Origin: Opisthorchis felineus
Taxonomy: Eukaryota; Platyhelminthes; Trematoda; Opisthorchiida; Opisthorchiidae
Assembly: GCA_004794785.1 (NCBI GenBank)
Contig: SJOL01007113.1
Location: 1,148,639-1,212,638 of the forward strand
DNA length: 64,000 nucleotides
Direction: 5' to 3'
In this document: piece after piece, positions 47,486-59,880 of the stretch
Numbering within the stretch: the first letter of the stretch is position 1
How the letters are laid out: each line of letters starts with the position of its first letter
Notes under the pieces: model-generated
The model's input: the letters and a program-made list of their open reading frames with translations, nothing else
Databases searched by the model: none
Told to the model about the DNA's origin: nothing
Position numbers and translations under genes: made by a program

Positions 47486-50400
47486 GGGTTATCAAAGCTT
47501 CTATATGGACACACGCACATTTTCTGTGTGTATCTAAAAAGTTTTTCTTGGGCGTATAATTTATCACGTTTTTGTGGCTACCGCGTCACCTTAACTCATG
47601 TGGTTTGTAGATTGCGAATCTCGCAGAGGCGTAAAGAAGAATATTTAATCTAAAACCAAAAGTTCCAGTGAGCCAGTACGTAGCTTGTACAGCTGTAAAC
47701 GCTGAAAACTTCTGCAATAAATAGTGCCACAAAAACTTTAAAAAATTATGCAACGAGTTGTTTTATACCACAGACTAGATAGTTTGCTTATTAAGACGAA
47801 TCTTAGGGAAGTACTTGCACACAGAGTGGCTGAGAACCCCAGAGGTAATCAAAAACCCATTCGGTGCACGAAGTGCAAAGTTACTAAATGCACTAACTTT
47901 CATATATAGCTGACCAATTGAGGCTTTCACTATATTATGAGCTGCTCCAGACATATTCCTCTGCTTTTTTAGCAACGCTAAGCCCTAAGACAACAGCCCA
48001 AACATCTACTAAGCCCGAATGATTTTATATTGTGTAAGATCATCAGGGTGTTTAAATAAGACTATTGTTAGGCCTACTTTTTTTCAAAGACCCACCAAAT
48101 AGACTGCAAAGAGTTAAGATCCGCATATTTTGAAAAACATTCTGATTACGGCAGTAAACTTGTTTAAATTTTTTGGAGTCAAATAGCTATTGTAATCACT
48201 GGGATGATGCGAATAAATGGAACCAAGACCTTATAAACTTCACACGGTTAGAGAAGAACCACAGTAGTGCCCACTGCAGCGAACCACAGGACCAACCACT
48301 AAGCCTACTGCATCAAGCGCTCCTCCGTCCCGACTCTCAGTTTTTAAAGGTATGCTCAGCATCCAATCTCTAGCCGATATAAATCGCTCAAACCAAGTAA
48401 AAAATTCCAAAGAACGATGGTTCTTCAGTGATCACCCCCGATAAACTCCGACAAATTAAACTCCCCGATGAACATGTACCCAGTATCCCGTACAAGGATA
48501 TCAGTTAGCCTGCTCTCAACGCTGCGGATTCTTAATAGCTATAACCATTCCAATCGCTAGCTGCCCAGCGATTTCTGTGGGATTTTATTGCAGAAGAAAC
48601 ACGAGATTTTAACTGTTGTAGTAGCACACATCTGGAGTGGGAGTTTTTTACGCACACTGAGGAATTTCCTATAGGGGCAAAAGATGTGAGGCCACGATTT
48701 TTAACTCGGCAGAAAACAGCCAATAAATTTGGGCTAAATCAACGCATCAGCTTTGGATGTCATTACGCCAGAAAAAGTCGATGTACATGCTGAATAATCT
48801 TTGGTGAGTTAAGCAAATCTAGAACAGAGAAAGGTCTCATTTTGGTGAAATAAAACGAACACGTTGAAAAATTGGCTAAATCATGACCGTGAGTTACAAA
48901 GGTACCTTCAAAGTTTGTCTGCCACTAGGAATTTATAGCTGGCCTACACGCTGATTTGGAAAGCAGCATTTCTCCTGAGCTAATCGCAATAAGGTTTGCT
49001 GAAACACTCTAGGCCGCTAAAATTAGACGTGACCGCGACGGAGATTTTACGGACAGCGTCCAGGCAAATTGAGCATCCTAAGGATTAGCATACATAGTTT
49101 TCCAGGAACTCTTGCCAAAAGATAGGTTGGGAACACGAAAATCATCAGCAATGCGCCGCAGACGATGGGCCAGTAAAAAGTAGGCCTTTTCATGCAAAAT
49201 GTTCAGGTAATGGCGAGAGGGCGGGAATGCTTTAGGTGTGTTGTTGCTGGTGACGCTGATTATAGCAATAAAGTTTTAGAGAAATGCATATCCAGCAGCT
49301 TGTCTCTATCCCTTATTGACAAGCTTATCTTGAACAGAGTGACGAAATAAAAAGGCTAGTAACCCCGTCTTTCGAATGATACATGCGCATACAAAAGTGT
49401 AAATAGGGTGGCAAGTAGGACACATCAAGATCCCTTCACAAGGTTTCACTGTTTTTCGTTTTGGTCCTGTAAAGGAATTATGATGGCTCCCACCACCAAT
49501 TCAGCTAACCCTGAGGTGTGCATGAGGGTGTGTGATATGGAGTGAATTTGCCTTCTAATGTTTACAATTACACAGATTTTGCCTGCCAGACGCTCGAGTG
49601 ACAGCCATCTATTCTGCTAACCAGCATTAAGTGAGCTGGAATTAGTCGTGAGTGAAGGCTTCACCATACTGTCAACCAACTAGTTGACTGCAAACTCTGT
49701 TTAACGTGCAAAACATGGTGCTATCCCCAAGAAACCTATATGTGACCAACCTAAACCCGCTATCTTCTCTGAGTGACATCAATCACGCTGCCGTGACACT
49801 TCATTTGAATCACGCTGCGCTACTTATGCAGCCAAGCTCCAGAGAATCCCATTCCCTGAGATAAGGGAAGCTGTCTGCACTTCAAGTTCATGAAAACTTT
49901 CACTTTATTGGAGTACATAAGGAACAACAACAAGTGGCCGACTAATTCATTTGCTCACTACAGAGGTCTCTTCTGTTTCGTTGCGGCCCTTCGGAAATCC
50001 TCACATCAAGAAAACCGCACGCGGACTACCAAAAGTGATGCAGTCACTACCAGGACGTGAAAAGATTTCCGAATAGAATGCACTCAGATGAAACCAAATG
50101 GTGGAGTCCAAGTCCCAACCAAAACGCTTGTTCGTTCATTTACGCCATTGTACTCGGGTTAACCACAGCACATCTGCAATTTTCTCGAACCAGGATGAGG
50201 TCTTAACCCACAAAGACAACGCAGCAGTATTGGTGGACTGTCATGGCTCAGTCTGCACTCAAGGGATCGAATCGGAATACACCAAGACTTTGAGAAGTAA
50301 TACCACGCTTTGTGCCCCGGACACTAACAACTAAGTATTCACCTACTGTTAGTTTTTAGAGAGAAACGGTTAGCATCATTTGATGTTGAAAAAATATTTG

Positions 50401-51845
50401 GGTTTCTCTCCTAGCCTTAAACAAGACTATCATATATCCCTGCCAGACAACAAGCCCCCGAGTGAATGGAAGGTCACAACTTTCAACCTACTTTTCAAAT
50501 CTTTCAGAATAGATGTAACGGAAATCTAATAACTGATGAGCGCATCAAATCATAGAGGGATTACCACTGGGCAGACACAAAACCATCTGAATATAAACAA
50601 AATGAATGCTAGGCGCGCCGATTCCACCAGAATCACTCGTGTACTACAAATCGCCCGATTGTAAGACAACGACATTTGCTTCTTGGCCCGCCAAAGACAA
50701 CGTTGATGTGATATTTACTGACGCAAGCAGAAACCGGAGCAAGATTCTACACAAAGACTGTTTGACGGCTGGCTAACTGCGGAGTCATTGGTGATATGTT
50801 TCGCTTGGGCTGCAAATTTCGCAGCTGGTTGGAATTTTTTGTGAGGATACAGATACCTTTGCGTAACCTTACGCAACTAAACATAATCGGATCCTTCATG
50901 GGTCCGACATCATTCCATGAGTACACCTGTGACCTAGTTGAATCAGAGTGAGCATCATGACCAGCATACGCGGTGATACGAAAAATCGGCGAAAGTCCGA
51001 AAGGAAGACCCCCAATTACACTACAGGACTATCTAGATCATCTGGCCCAATGGTGGAGAGTTAAGCAGCGGTCAATGAATGCAAACAAACGCGCTTATTC
51101 GCACGCTGTCCCTGATACGGAAGTCAGTTTGGTTTACTTGAGCTGAACTTTACTGCGGATATTTGGTTGTAAAAAGACCTCGAGGTCATGGCCTTAAACG
51201 TACCCAAAACCACAGCCTACATAGATCGAGTTGGCTCTTCAGCGCGGGGGATGCGTGAAACAATCCGGCGGCCGTTTGATTAGTTAAGTCCGGCAGTATT
51301 CGCAACCTCCTACGCCACCCCTAATAAGCCACGTTTAGAGTAGGGGTAGACCTTGGCAAGCCGTTGTCCGCTGTCAAGGTGAATGAGGAGGTTGACAACA
51401 AACGCCACTGCATGTTGAACGAAGCCAAGTTGCTTTATCACATAAAATAAATTTAGCTGTTGTTACCTACCTGGCCCTGCGGACACAATGCATATACTGC
51501 TGGAGCGTCAAGAACGACATAATTCAGTTTATTCGCTAGCATTTCTGATAAGGTTTGTTTTCCTGAGCCCGGTGGTCCCAGAATAAATATGGACGGACCT
51601 ACCAAAGGATTATTATAAAAAGTGTTCATTACATTCTTTGAGGTCTTTCCCCAGATAATCTATCAAATAATCGACCGGATCATCTGGGCGGTCGATGATC
51701 AGTGAGCGCAACAGAAACTAAGAAAAAGTGATAAACTCCTCAATTTTACCTGCATCAATTCGAAAATTGAATGCTTTTCTGCATACTGATTATATTCTGC
51801 TGGTATTTTTATGGGTTTCACATTTTCGCTTATAACAGAAATCAT
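32984..51845 (-). CDS. AK8: Adenylate kinase 8 (AK8), 7 exons, complete ORF
   Basis: Two-domain nucleoside monophosphate kinase of motile cilia; it catalyses AMP + ATP = 2 ADP, and AK8 family members sit in the axoneme. Exons (minus): 51845-51750, 51717-51633, 51598-51471, 39070-38920, 38879-38808, 38763-38341, 33453-32984. All junctions are GT-AG and in phase, giving 474 residues plus stop; human AK8 has about 479. Visible in order: N-terminal RIIa-like helix pair (about 20-55, EKHSIFELMQ then DRPDDPVDYL), first P-loop GPPGSGKQT (68-76), GYMIVGFP (about 127-134), first LID with NRIDPETG, linker, second P-loop-like GFVGSGRKT (267-275), GWILHGYPRS, second LID GRRIDPVTG, and C-terminal GLVNPLPQ typical of AK8. 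Oddities: in the second P-loop the usual lysine position holds Arg with Lys one place later, and about 12 residues are missing in the first NMP-binding region, possibly an unfound microexon. Next gene downstream: FBXL13, 187 bp away. Confidence 0.93.
33710..33775 (-). repeat. tRNA-like SINE head, minus strand
   Basis: Minus strand: TGACCGAGTGGTATGTGCA (box A-like) and GAGTTCGAATCCCC (box B, near-perfect), about 40 nt apart. Downstream minus sequence has a degraded hammerhead-like CTGGTGG...CACAACGCTC and an end resembling the inverted-repeat SINEs, so probably the same family. Confidence 0.55.
33988..34045 (+). repeat. tRNA-like SINE head, plus strand
   Basis: CACTCATGGCTGGATGGCACG and CCGGGTTCCATGG resemble Pol III boxes A and B. 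It faces away from the minus-strand tRNA-like block 210 bp to the left; the pair may be one inverted-repeat element. Confidence 0.4.
35346..35484 (+). other. Exon-like open segment, plus strand
   Basis: Very good acceptor (pyrimidine tract to CACCCACTCAG), then an open frame with RKPPSKRYRILSESYMAYLM and WCYLEQSDGELRRASW; the donor is weak (GTACTA, or GTGTGA further on). No family recognised. Confidence 0.28.
36955..37020 (-). repeat. tRNA-like SINE head, minus strand
   Basis: Minus strand: TGGGTATCTCAGCGGTTGAG (box A) and GGGAGGTTCGTCG (box B-like) with intervening arm-like sequence. Confidence 0.5.
38341..38763 (-). CDS. AK8: AK8 exon 6 (linker and second P-loop)
   Basis: 423 nt, acceptor CACTTTTAG, donor GTAAGT. 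Completes the LID (E-S-Y-H), then an about 80-residue helical linker, then ILLLGFVGSGRKTQAKLLAG, the second nucleotide-binding loop. The loop reads GSGRK rather than GSGK, so the catalytic lysine is displaced by one residue. Ends with the first base of a valine codon. Confidence 0.92.
38808..38879 (-). CDS. AK8: AK8 exon 5 (first LID)
   Basis: 72 nt between a 40-bp and a 44-bp intron. Encodes VFLEASVEALIERQSGNRID followed by PETG, the strand plus LID arm of domain 1. Donor GTGAGTG. Confidence 0.92.
38920..39070 (-). CDS. AK8: AK8 exon 4
   Basis: 151 nt, acceptor GTTTACAG, donor GTAAGC. Encodes KKRLKESDCESRGYMIVGFP, the NMP-binding part of domain 1 (compare family pattern ERL..EDC...GWILDG.P). 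Phase 0 start, phase 1 end; intron of 40 bp follows. Confidence 0.9.
42790..42862 (+). repeat. tRNA-like SINE head, plus strand
   Basis: CTCTCAGTTAGCCAAGTTCA and ACAGGTTTGAATCCTAC: box A-like and a clear box B. Confidence 0.5.
43968..43985 (-). other. AK8: Candidate 18-nt AK8 microexon
   Basis: Minus strand: a T-rich tract ends in GGGTAG, then 18 nt encoding FHESAY, then GTAAGT. Phase 0 at both ends, so it could sit between AK8 exons 3 and 4, where the protein is about 12 residues short of the human one. Unproven. Confidence 0.22.
47456..47482. repeat. (TA)n microsatellite
   Basis: About 13 TA units; source of false IYIYIY ORFs on the minus strand. Confidence 0.95.
51471..51598 (-). CDS. 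AK8: AK8 exon 3 (first P-loop)
   Basis: 128 nt, acceptor TTTGGTAG, donor GTAGGT. Carries SIFILGPPGSGKQT, an intact Walker A of the first kinase domain, and the following helix. Ends in phase 0 before a 12.4-kb intron. Confidence 0.92.
51633..51717 (-). CDS. AK8: AK8 exon 2
   Basis: 85 nt after a 32-bp intron with acceptor TTTCTTAG. It encodes the second RIIa-like helix with DRPDDPVDYLIDYL and ends in phase 1 at GTAATG. The intron that follows is only 34 bp. Confidence 0.9.
51750..51845 (-). CDS. AK8: AK8 exon 1 (start)
   Basis: ATG at 51845; 32 codons ending in HSIFELMQ, followed by GTAAAA. This matches the AK8 N-terminal ...HIFELMQ signature at the beginning of the RIIa-like domain. Ends in phase 0. 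An AG (CCCGCAG) lies 8 nt before the ATG, so the 5' UTR may be cis- or trans-spliced here. Confidence 0.88.
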
Positions 51846-53540
51846 CTTTGAAACTGCGGGCTTGTGGAGGATTGTTATGGAAACCGATTAAAACAAAACC
51901 AATGAGCAAGGGCGCAGAAACTGAGACCCACAACGTCTTCTGCTGCTATTTTTCTACTAAGGAAGTGAATGAATATTCAGAAACGCTACTGATCACTACA
52001 TCTCACCGCCGAAACAGAGTTTTCGGAGATTTCTCACGTGAAATGAATTTCGGAATGATCGGCGTGTCAGGAGAATTTCGTGGGCCACACGGTAAAGGAG
52101 CACCTCTGGAGCCTGCGAAGCAGTAGAAATAAACTCACGATAAACTCACTAGTGACGCACCGAGATTCCGACTGGGCACTTAACCCGTATATCTGGTGTT
52201 ATCTGACGCCGATCGCTTAATGCAAATCGATCTTATGCCCTCGAAACTGCACCGCGTTCGGCGCCGGAAAACTTGTGGACGTTACATCTATTCCAGCTGG
52301 ACCTTTTATTGCCCTCTTGGTGATAGCAGTTTGTTTATCTGGGTAATTTTTTAAGACCACCGAACACCTTCAATTAGAAAGATCTACTATAATATCAGCT
52401 CCAAATTCGAGGACCAAATCCCAGTGTTTGTTGAATTAATGGTCCCCTTAGTGCATGGAGATATTCACAAACCTTCTACGGATCGTAATGCATTATTGCA
52501 AAAGATTGCTGAACAACGATACTTGTTTTGCTTATTCGTTTTGAATGGTCTGGGATCAGTGTACTATACGAGCCGCCAAACAAGTAGTTATCTTGTTAAT
52601 TTATTGAACTATGCCACAGCACCGAGAATCACGTGTTCTAATGCGGATAAACCATAGTTGTACTGACTATGATTCTGAAGTTGCCCTTGCCAGGTATGAA
52701 CCTAACTACGGGAAGCGCCGATGTGTCACGTTTGTTACCTACCGGAAGTTTATCCTGCAAATATTTTCTTCCTCTCCAATAAGCCGCATACTTGCTTGTT
52801 GTTTCGCATTGTCAGACTGTCACGAGTCGATCCTCTATGTTCAGTGCACTAAGTTCATGACTTCAACGGCATGCCCCAAAAACATGTTAATATGGTAATC
52901 TTACCTGCGACCCTCTTCGTCCCCCTACACCAAGACGTAGAACACTTCAGGACCACTGTAGGTGTCAGCATACTATTTTTTATACAGAAAACAGTTCCGG
53001 GTTTCCAGTGATCGCCCAGCGAAACGAGTTCGAACGAGTTTGGGTATGACAGACAGTGCATTAATCCTGAATGAGCAAAACCAAACAAATAAAGCGGTTC
53101 CTGAGAAAGTAACATCAGATAAGTCTTTCGGCTCCGAGTAGCGGAAGGGAAACTATTTAGGCAGACCCTTATTCGCGCAAATGCTCAATCTTCCAATGCT
53201 TCAAAGTTTGCCTTTAGGTCAACTGTCGGCTACGGCGAACTGGCATGTTTACGCATTCGTGGAAATGCACCAGCCATGGTAACTTTCATGCCAGAGTCGT
53301 GCTGTACGTTACTGGCGACTTATGCTGCGTAGTCAGTGTGACAGAATTCCATGGTAGCACGTGTATGACAAGGCCTTATGTACGTATACCAGAGATTCGC
53401 GATCGATGAACCCCACGGCTCCTCGAACATCCAAAGTGCGCCAAAGGCATCTTATCGCTAAGTGGGCAGCTATCGGCAAACGGTGATACCGTCACTTCGC
53501 TTGCATCAAACACCTGAGGCAAAGAACTCAGGAGTTCGAC
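51846..53540. other. Region upstream of AK8
   Basis: Should contain the promoter of the AK8(-FBXL13) transcription unit. No further minus-strand exon with a convincing family match was found within 1.7 kb, and no TATA or ciliary (X-box) motif could be assigned with confidence. Confidence 0.4.
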
Positions 53541-53772
53541 TACACTTAGGATATAAGCGCAGCAAAATATGTCCGGAAGCCAGAAGCCCATGTCGCCCGC
53601 AAAAGTGGCGCTGTACACACGTGCCCTGTGACTATATTAGACTATATTACTACACTTAGGATATAAGCGCAGCAAAATATGTCCGGAAGCCAGAAGCCCA
53701 TGTCGCCCGCAAAAGTGGCGCTGTACACACGTGCCCTGTGACTATATTAGACTATATTAGACTATATTAGAC
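53541..53772 (+). repeat. 110-bp tandem duplication with decamer array
   Basis: The block beginning TACACTTAGGATATAAGCGC at 53541 is repeated at 53651 essentially without change. Each copy ends in ACTATATTAG decamers: two units in the first copy (the second ending in C), three in the second. Confidence 0.95.
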
Positions 53773-56700
53773 GGCCTTTCTGATAACGTCAGGTGCCTGA
53801 TGACCGATGTCTGCAAACAGGGCTTCTACGGAGAACGTATTTGGAATCGCACATGGTATGCATTGAAGAAAAACTGTTTTACAGCCCGGCAAGACCGTCG
53901 ACTCCATGTAATGGACGCCAGTTCTGGACGTCATAGATGGCTTGGACCTTTCTGCATAACGACTTAATGTCCGTGGCTGCGCGGCCGCTTCTATGCCGGA
54001 TGGGATCCACCTAACGATTAAAAAGAAAAGATTAAAAATTACTTCATGGATCGCAATTTCAACTCCTCGTCAAACCATCCAGAGTACCTAAGCACTTCCA
54101 GCACAACTTTTCCTTTGTTTTTTTGAGTGAACCTGTGCTTGCTTGGTGTTCCAAAGTGTGGTTGCTGCTGTTGCCGCTTGGCCGCCAGGCCCGTCTTTGG
54201 GCCTCCTCTATTTGGGGGTTGTATGCATTGCGTGGCTTCGGATATGAATACTGCTCGTTGAGTATAAAGGCGCCAACAGTTCGACATATCCTGAGTGCCC
54301 GCAGAAGGGTTACATATATCCCGGATTTTGCTGATGTGGGCTTATACTAATGTAAAGACCTAGAAAAATGGGAGTTGAGAAACGGAATCAAAAAGATGGT
54401 TGTGAGAAGGCGAGATCAGGCCTTATTATTGTGCAGCATAATTTCCCATAAAGAGGAATGAAATGCATGATTCACCTGGTGAGTCAGCAGCAGAAATCAA
54501 CTAAAGTATAGTGTTGAATAAATGCTTGGGTAGGCGAAATGGGCTAAAAGTCAAACATCATAGTGTGGAGGAAGAGATTTACAAGCTGGAAGACCGATCC
54601 ACAAGCTTGCACCTGCTAATGAGTGATCCGCCCTATTTTACAGACTAAGTGGCAGCCGGGCGAAGGTCGTAATTAAAATCGATCGTTTTTGGAGCAGTCA
54701 ACTCTGATTTCAAACGTGAGGAAAAACTACACGACATGGTTCTGCTAACATTACTATCCCGTAAGGCGCTAATATGTTGGGTCCATGGGGTTGATCAGCG
54801 ACAGAAATAAAGCTTTTGGGCCATGTAAAATAGCTTATATGTGATTAGAACAACAAATTCTTCGCCTAAACATGATAATCTGCTTTATGTGCCATGATAT
54901 GCCATTCACATGGACGATAAGCCATACAACTTGTGAGAACAGTGCACACTCTAGATCAGCGTTCACCTTCAACGGGTCAGAATAACCAGCGGTCCATCAG
55001 CATTTACGATCCACTTAACTGAGTGTTCTGCTTAAAACAGCGGGGCCTTGCAAGTCGTTCATGCGCACCAGAGCCAATATTTTGCAGATAAATAGATGGA
55101 CCTGGAAGTTGACCAAGATTTCTATTTATTATCTGTCAGTGGCGGATGTTCACAGATGATCTCAGGACGGATGATCCAAGAACGGTTTTTGGTTAACAGG
55201 ATTTCTCAGTGTGGCCAAACTCCCACACCCGATGACCTGTTTCTTGTCTAGTGTGTGGCTTTCTGGATTTAGGAAGGATTATGTGCCCTGGACGCCGGCC
55301 TTGATCACAACTTAACTAATCAAGGAAAGTGACATCAAAAGAAAACGAAGGGCAGTCAGAAGGTTGTTAGGACAAACATGGTGGTTATAATAGCCAATAG
55401 CTTGAGCAAGACGGTTAAGGAAAGATTTCATTTACGTGCAGGAACACTCACGATGGCTGACAAAGGGCGGATCAACAGCGAAAAAACAAAACCTGCATTC
55501 CAAAATCAAACATGCGCACATGAATCCGGTTTTGTTAGAGAAGTCAACCGGGGTTAGGAGCCCATAGGGACGGTGTGCTGCAAATTGTTGTCAAACATTT
55601 CAACACTGAAAAGAAAAACATTTCGAAAAACCACTTGAATCCTACTTCTCCTGGATACTGCTTTGAAATTGGACACCCGGATTCAACTGTCCAAATGAAT
55701 AGTCGGTAAACCGAAAGGTGACTGAAAATGCAGGAATCTGTGTTTATTGATTTCATCCATCTCACTGGATTTGGTGGATTATGCAGCCAACCCCTTGATT
55801 AGTATTGTTGTGTCTGCTAGTTATAGTGACGTATCAGGCCGTCGGCTTTGTTTACAAGTTCATTGAAACCAACATCTTGGAACCCTTGACATCCCAGAAT
55901 AACGACTCCGTGCGCGTCGTTGTCAGCATGTCAGTGAACCGGCTTGTTTCCCCAGTCAAACTGATTTTCTTATTTCGGTTGTTTTCATCAACTACTTACC
56001 TTAACGGCGTATTTTTGAGTTGAAAGTTTGCAAAAATGCAGTACAATTTCATCCATATATACGTAGTTTTTGTTTACGATGTTTCAAGCGAAATAATTAT
56101 CATTGCAGCTGGGGTGCTGCAAATAATTAACCTGCAGCGCTTAAAACCAGGTATGCCGAAAAGTTAACCATTATCAGACACCTGAAATCAGTAGTGAACA
56201 ACAAATTGTTCCCAAAGTCCTAGGGATATTCTAAAAATGATATCTCGAGTGAGTCAGATGCTGTGCATAAATTTCTCCAAGGAACTATCGTGCCCGGCTC
56301 CACAACAGCGACAACAGTGAGTCTCTACAGTTTCATTGTACACCATGATCCTGAGGTTCCTGTCACCATCTATACGCTTTGCTTATCCTTCCACTTCATC
56401 ATCCCCACTAACGCTTTTTGTGACCCTTGCCATAAGCCCAACAGTCCAATGCCAGGGGGCCTCAGCGGTGGCTTCAGGTTTTAGTTCAACTTGACCGGCT
56501 GGATGACGCCAACTCTGCTGCTTCACCAGATCTGATGTTCTGGTTCCTCATTTTCAACAATTTACACTCTTCTTGTCATGTGTCAAACAGGAAGCCTCTT
56601 GTTTTACCCTCCCTAGCCTTGTTTTTTCCCGCCATCTTCAAATCCTACCGACCTGATCTAGCTCCATGTCCTCTTCAAAAAAAGCATAGTAACTGTGCCT

Positions 56701-59200
56701 CCCTGCCCGTGCCGGTTTAGTGATGACCACGTCTACGTCGGATAAGGCCCCCCCGCCTATGACGCTGTCCCTTTTCCCAAAACCCCTGTACCCACAGTCC
56801 CCGCAAGTCATGCCTTCATTCGGACTGTAACCTTATGATCATGCCTGACGGCGTGCCACCCACAAGTTGGGAATAAACATTATTTTGTAGCCCTGATCAA
56901 CCCCTGATCATCACAAGGAATTTCTGGGGTACTTAACCTTAAATAAAATATCACCACAGGATAATCCACAGGTTCATTGTAACAAAAGATTGCTTGCTGC
57001 ACAGTCGCGTGTGGTTTGTGTTTTACATTCGTGGCAGAAGGCTTTTAGTTAAATCGCATTACAGGCACTTAAGCCACGATGTGCATGAAAAATTAAAGAG
57101 AGGACTGCGCCCATTGTATTTCAGAACCTGAGTATTCGACCATGAAACGTCAGCTTATTTCCCCAAGGCAGTTTATGCTTGATTTACCACATGTAGCTAT
57201 TTGCTCTATTCAGAAAAATGAATGCAACCCCTCCTTGTTTTGTAATGTAATTTTTTACCTATCTGAATACCGAACAGAATCAGATGGCCGAATTATCTGC
57301 ACCAGCGCTTCAAACATCAAATAATCCTTGCACAAAAGTAAGCAAATTTTGATGTTTTACATTATTTGACAAAGTAAACAGCACAAAATATTAAAACTTC
57401 CCAAGCTTTAACGTTAGATTTTATCTGGTAGATTTAAGTGATACTCAGGTTTTAATGATAAATTGAACGACAAATAGTGAATTTATAATCCCACAAACAG
57501 GATGTTCTAATGGCAATGATGACTGAAGCCCCTACCCGTGCCTTGTATTGGCTATCCAGATTCTGGACAAGTGAGGACACAAAGAATTGTTTGAAATTGT
57601 CACTGGCGAGTAGGCTTTCTTCTTGCCCCAAAAAATCAGAGGACGTTCGATGACCGCGCGAAGCTCCTTCTGAAGATGCACTGTCGTACGCGTCTGCCGA
57701 CATCCTAGAAATACCACTGTTTACTCCTGCAAGATGACAATTTGCCATATAGTAATGGGCTTACTTTCTGGCCACTGGACAAAATACCGCTCTGGTCATG
57801 ATTAGGTTGTTAGAATTAAAGCCTGGTGAAAAGCAAAGCTGCGGAGTGTAAAACAGAACTGAGGAAACGTGCACAACACATTGCGAAGCTGACTTGCAGA
57901 AGCCTCGGGACCGTTTAGGCGCAGAGGACTTGTCTTTATAACGTTGACGGGGTTGAAGCAAATTTGGAACCATTTGCCAAGGACGAGAGATTTTGAGCAG
58001 ATAAGTAAATAGTCAAGGCCTGAGAAAGCGTAAATATGGATGGTGAAATGGAGATAGTGACAGTGAGGATTATTGCCATAGCACATCGCCACACCATGTT
58101 GTATAGCGAACCTGGATATATCTCATTTTCAGAGGGGGGCCGGCCTTAAGAGTTATCTAATGGATAAATTATCGCCAGTGCACAAGATCGGAGGGGCGTA
58201 AGATAATGCAAGAACGCAGCAAAACATCTGAATACTCAAACAAGGAAGATTGGCTCAGCGAATCATTTGTAATTCGGCCAAGGTCAACAGTTCGATTTTA
58301 TCTGCGGATAACTAGCTGTGAGGCCAAAATCACGTAGTTAAGGGTAAGAAAAAATGTTTCAGGATGCAGCCGCGAATGGCGGTGTCATAATACCGATGTG
58401 CTGACACATTTCGGGTGAGGACGTTGGATATCAGGTGGCTGAGCGTTGTTTTTTAAGTTACCAAGGGGAGAGAATATGGGGAAAACCGCGCATGTGTGCG
58501 CATTTTTCGTCCAATTGTAAAGCCACGGAGATGGCAAGGAGAAACCGAACGTGTTATATGGGACAGCTACGTACAGCGACGGACATCGTGATAAGGGGGG
58601 CTAGTTGCACAGTTCTGCCTGGAGAATTGTAATACCGCCAAGTTGTGAGAAGTGAATTGAACTGAATTTTGTGGTCTTCATTGCTTTTTACTCATTGAGT
58701 TGCTGCTACTGGATTCAAACAACCAACTGTGTATGGCATAAACGTTAGAAGCGGCAACCGATTCGGGGGCATCATGGAAATCTTTACATCATAACTCACA
58801 TCGCATCACTTTTAGCCAGTGCTTGGAGCAGAACGGAAAATGTGAGGAATGTACGTATGATTCACCAAGTGAAATGGGTGGGAGGCAGCCAATGATTGGA
58901 GGACTGTGGGGGTAAAGTTGCATGTTGATATGAGCCAAGAGCAGCACTTCGGCATATATAGGCTCTTTTCGCATTTTTACAGCCGAGTGGTTAGTCCTTC
59001 CTCGTCCACCTTCCAGCATATTGTCGCATATGCCACAACCACGGCAGGTACAGCCCGGCAGCTGCAGGCGGATTACAGCTGTACTGGACTATGATCGCCC
59101 TAGTTTAAGACCCACCGCAGACTCAACGCCGATGGAGAAAGCAAAAGTGCTAAGAAGAGGCAAACATAAGAACAAAACGTGACACATCGCACCGGAGCGA
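53773..59200. other. Unassigned intergenic sequence
   Basis: No supported gene. Several plus-strand and minus-strand ORFs of 60-98 codons (for example 57452-57748, 57802-58092) lack a recognisable family or splice context. Likely decayed repeats. Confidence 0.45.
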
Positions 59201-59239
59201 CTCCTTCCTTGGGGTACCCACAACTACGTTTCCAGTTAT

Positions 59240-59880
59240 TCTTTTAGATCCATGTCTACTTTTTGCGGACGACTTGAAATCCTAGAATTCTGTCGCCAGC
59301 GCGGGCCAAATGCATATCACACCGCGAATCAGTGGTCGCTGGACTGTCATACCCCCCTGAATGACGAAAAGTGCGTGCATAAGTTCTGCGGATGATTGGG
59401 GGAACCTTCTTCCGTATAACTCGCATGGGCTTCCAGATACTCTATGGGGCCCACGTTAGACCACTTGTTGATATGCCAGCCAAGTTGTCTATCGAGTCTC
59501 AACAAAGACATAACCCACATTGAGCAAGTCCAACGATCTGTTACAAAAATGGTTGGTGGCCTCAAATCCGTCGATTATGAAACGAATCTCGCTGTGCTTC
59601 ACCCTTTTCCTTCGGAGTTTCGTGCCTCCGAGGAGACCTATTACTTACTTATGCCCTGTGTGAACAAGGTTTGGCCAACAGGTTTTCACCGAAGACCCGA
59701 ATAACACACGAGGGGGTATGGTAAGAACACCCTATAGATCAGACAGTATGCTTTTAGTAGACGACTGTTTTTTAACTTAGGGTAGTTTGTGTGTGGAATA
59801 AACTTCCTTCGGTGGCCGTTCAAGCTACATCTGTTACCCAGTGCAAAGTACTTTTAGACGCTTTTTATGTGAGTCCCCAA
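59240..59880 (+). mobile_element. CR1/Jockey-like LINE fragment, decayed
   Basis: CLLFADDLK near 59254-59276 is the RT catalytic block. Further on, [27 protein letters not shown] and, after stops, VWNKLPSVAVQATSVTQCK follow the order of CR1-type RT C-termini (VQRRATK...GL...SYEERL...WN.LP..VV.A.SV..FK). Interrupted by frameshifts and stops. Confidence 0.78.

Larger units (their letters stand above)
39071..51470. other. AK8 intron 3 (12.4 kb)
   Basis: Holds a tRNA-like repeat at 42790, a TA microsatellite at 47456, a candidate 18-nt exon at 43968-43985, and many short unsupported ORFs. Several blocks (44.3-45.1 kb, 49.9-51.3 kb) have the look of decayed repeats but no diagnostic protein motif. 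Confidence 0.5.

Noticed and set aside
50535..50560. CTGATGAG as another hammerhead
   Set aside because: No GAAA box or pairing helices follow. Similar lone CTGATGA hits at 15113, 19850, 28301 and 62572 fail in the same way.
57452..58092. Minus ORFs of 96-98 codons as an upstream third gene
   Set aside because: No recognisable domain and no phase-linked exons; likely repeat-derived.
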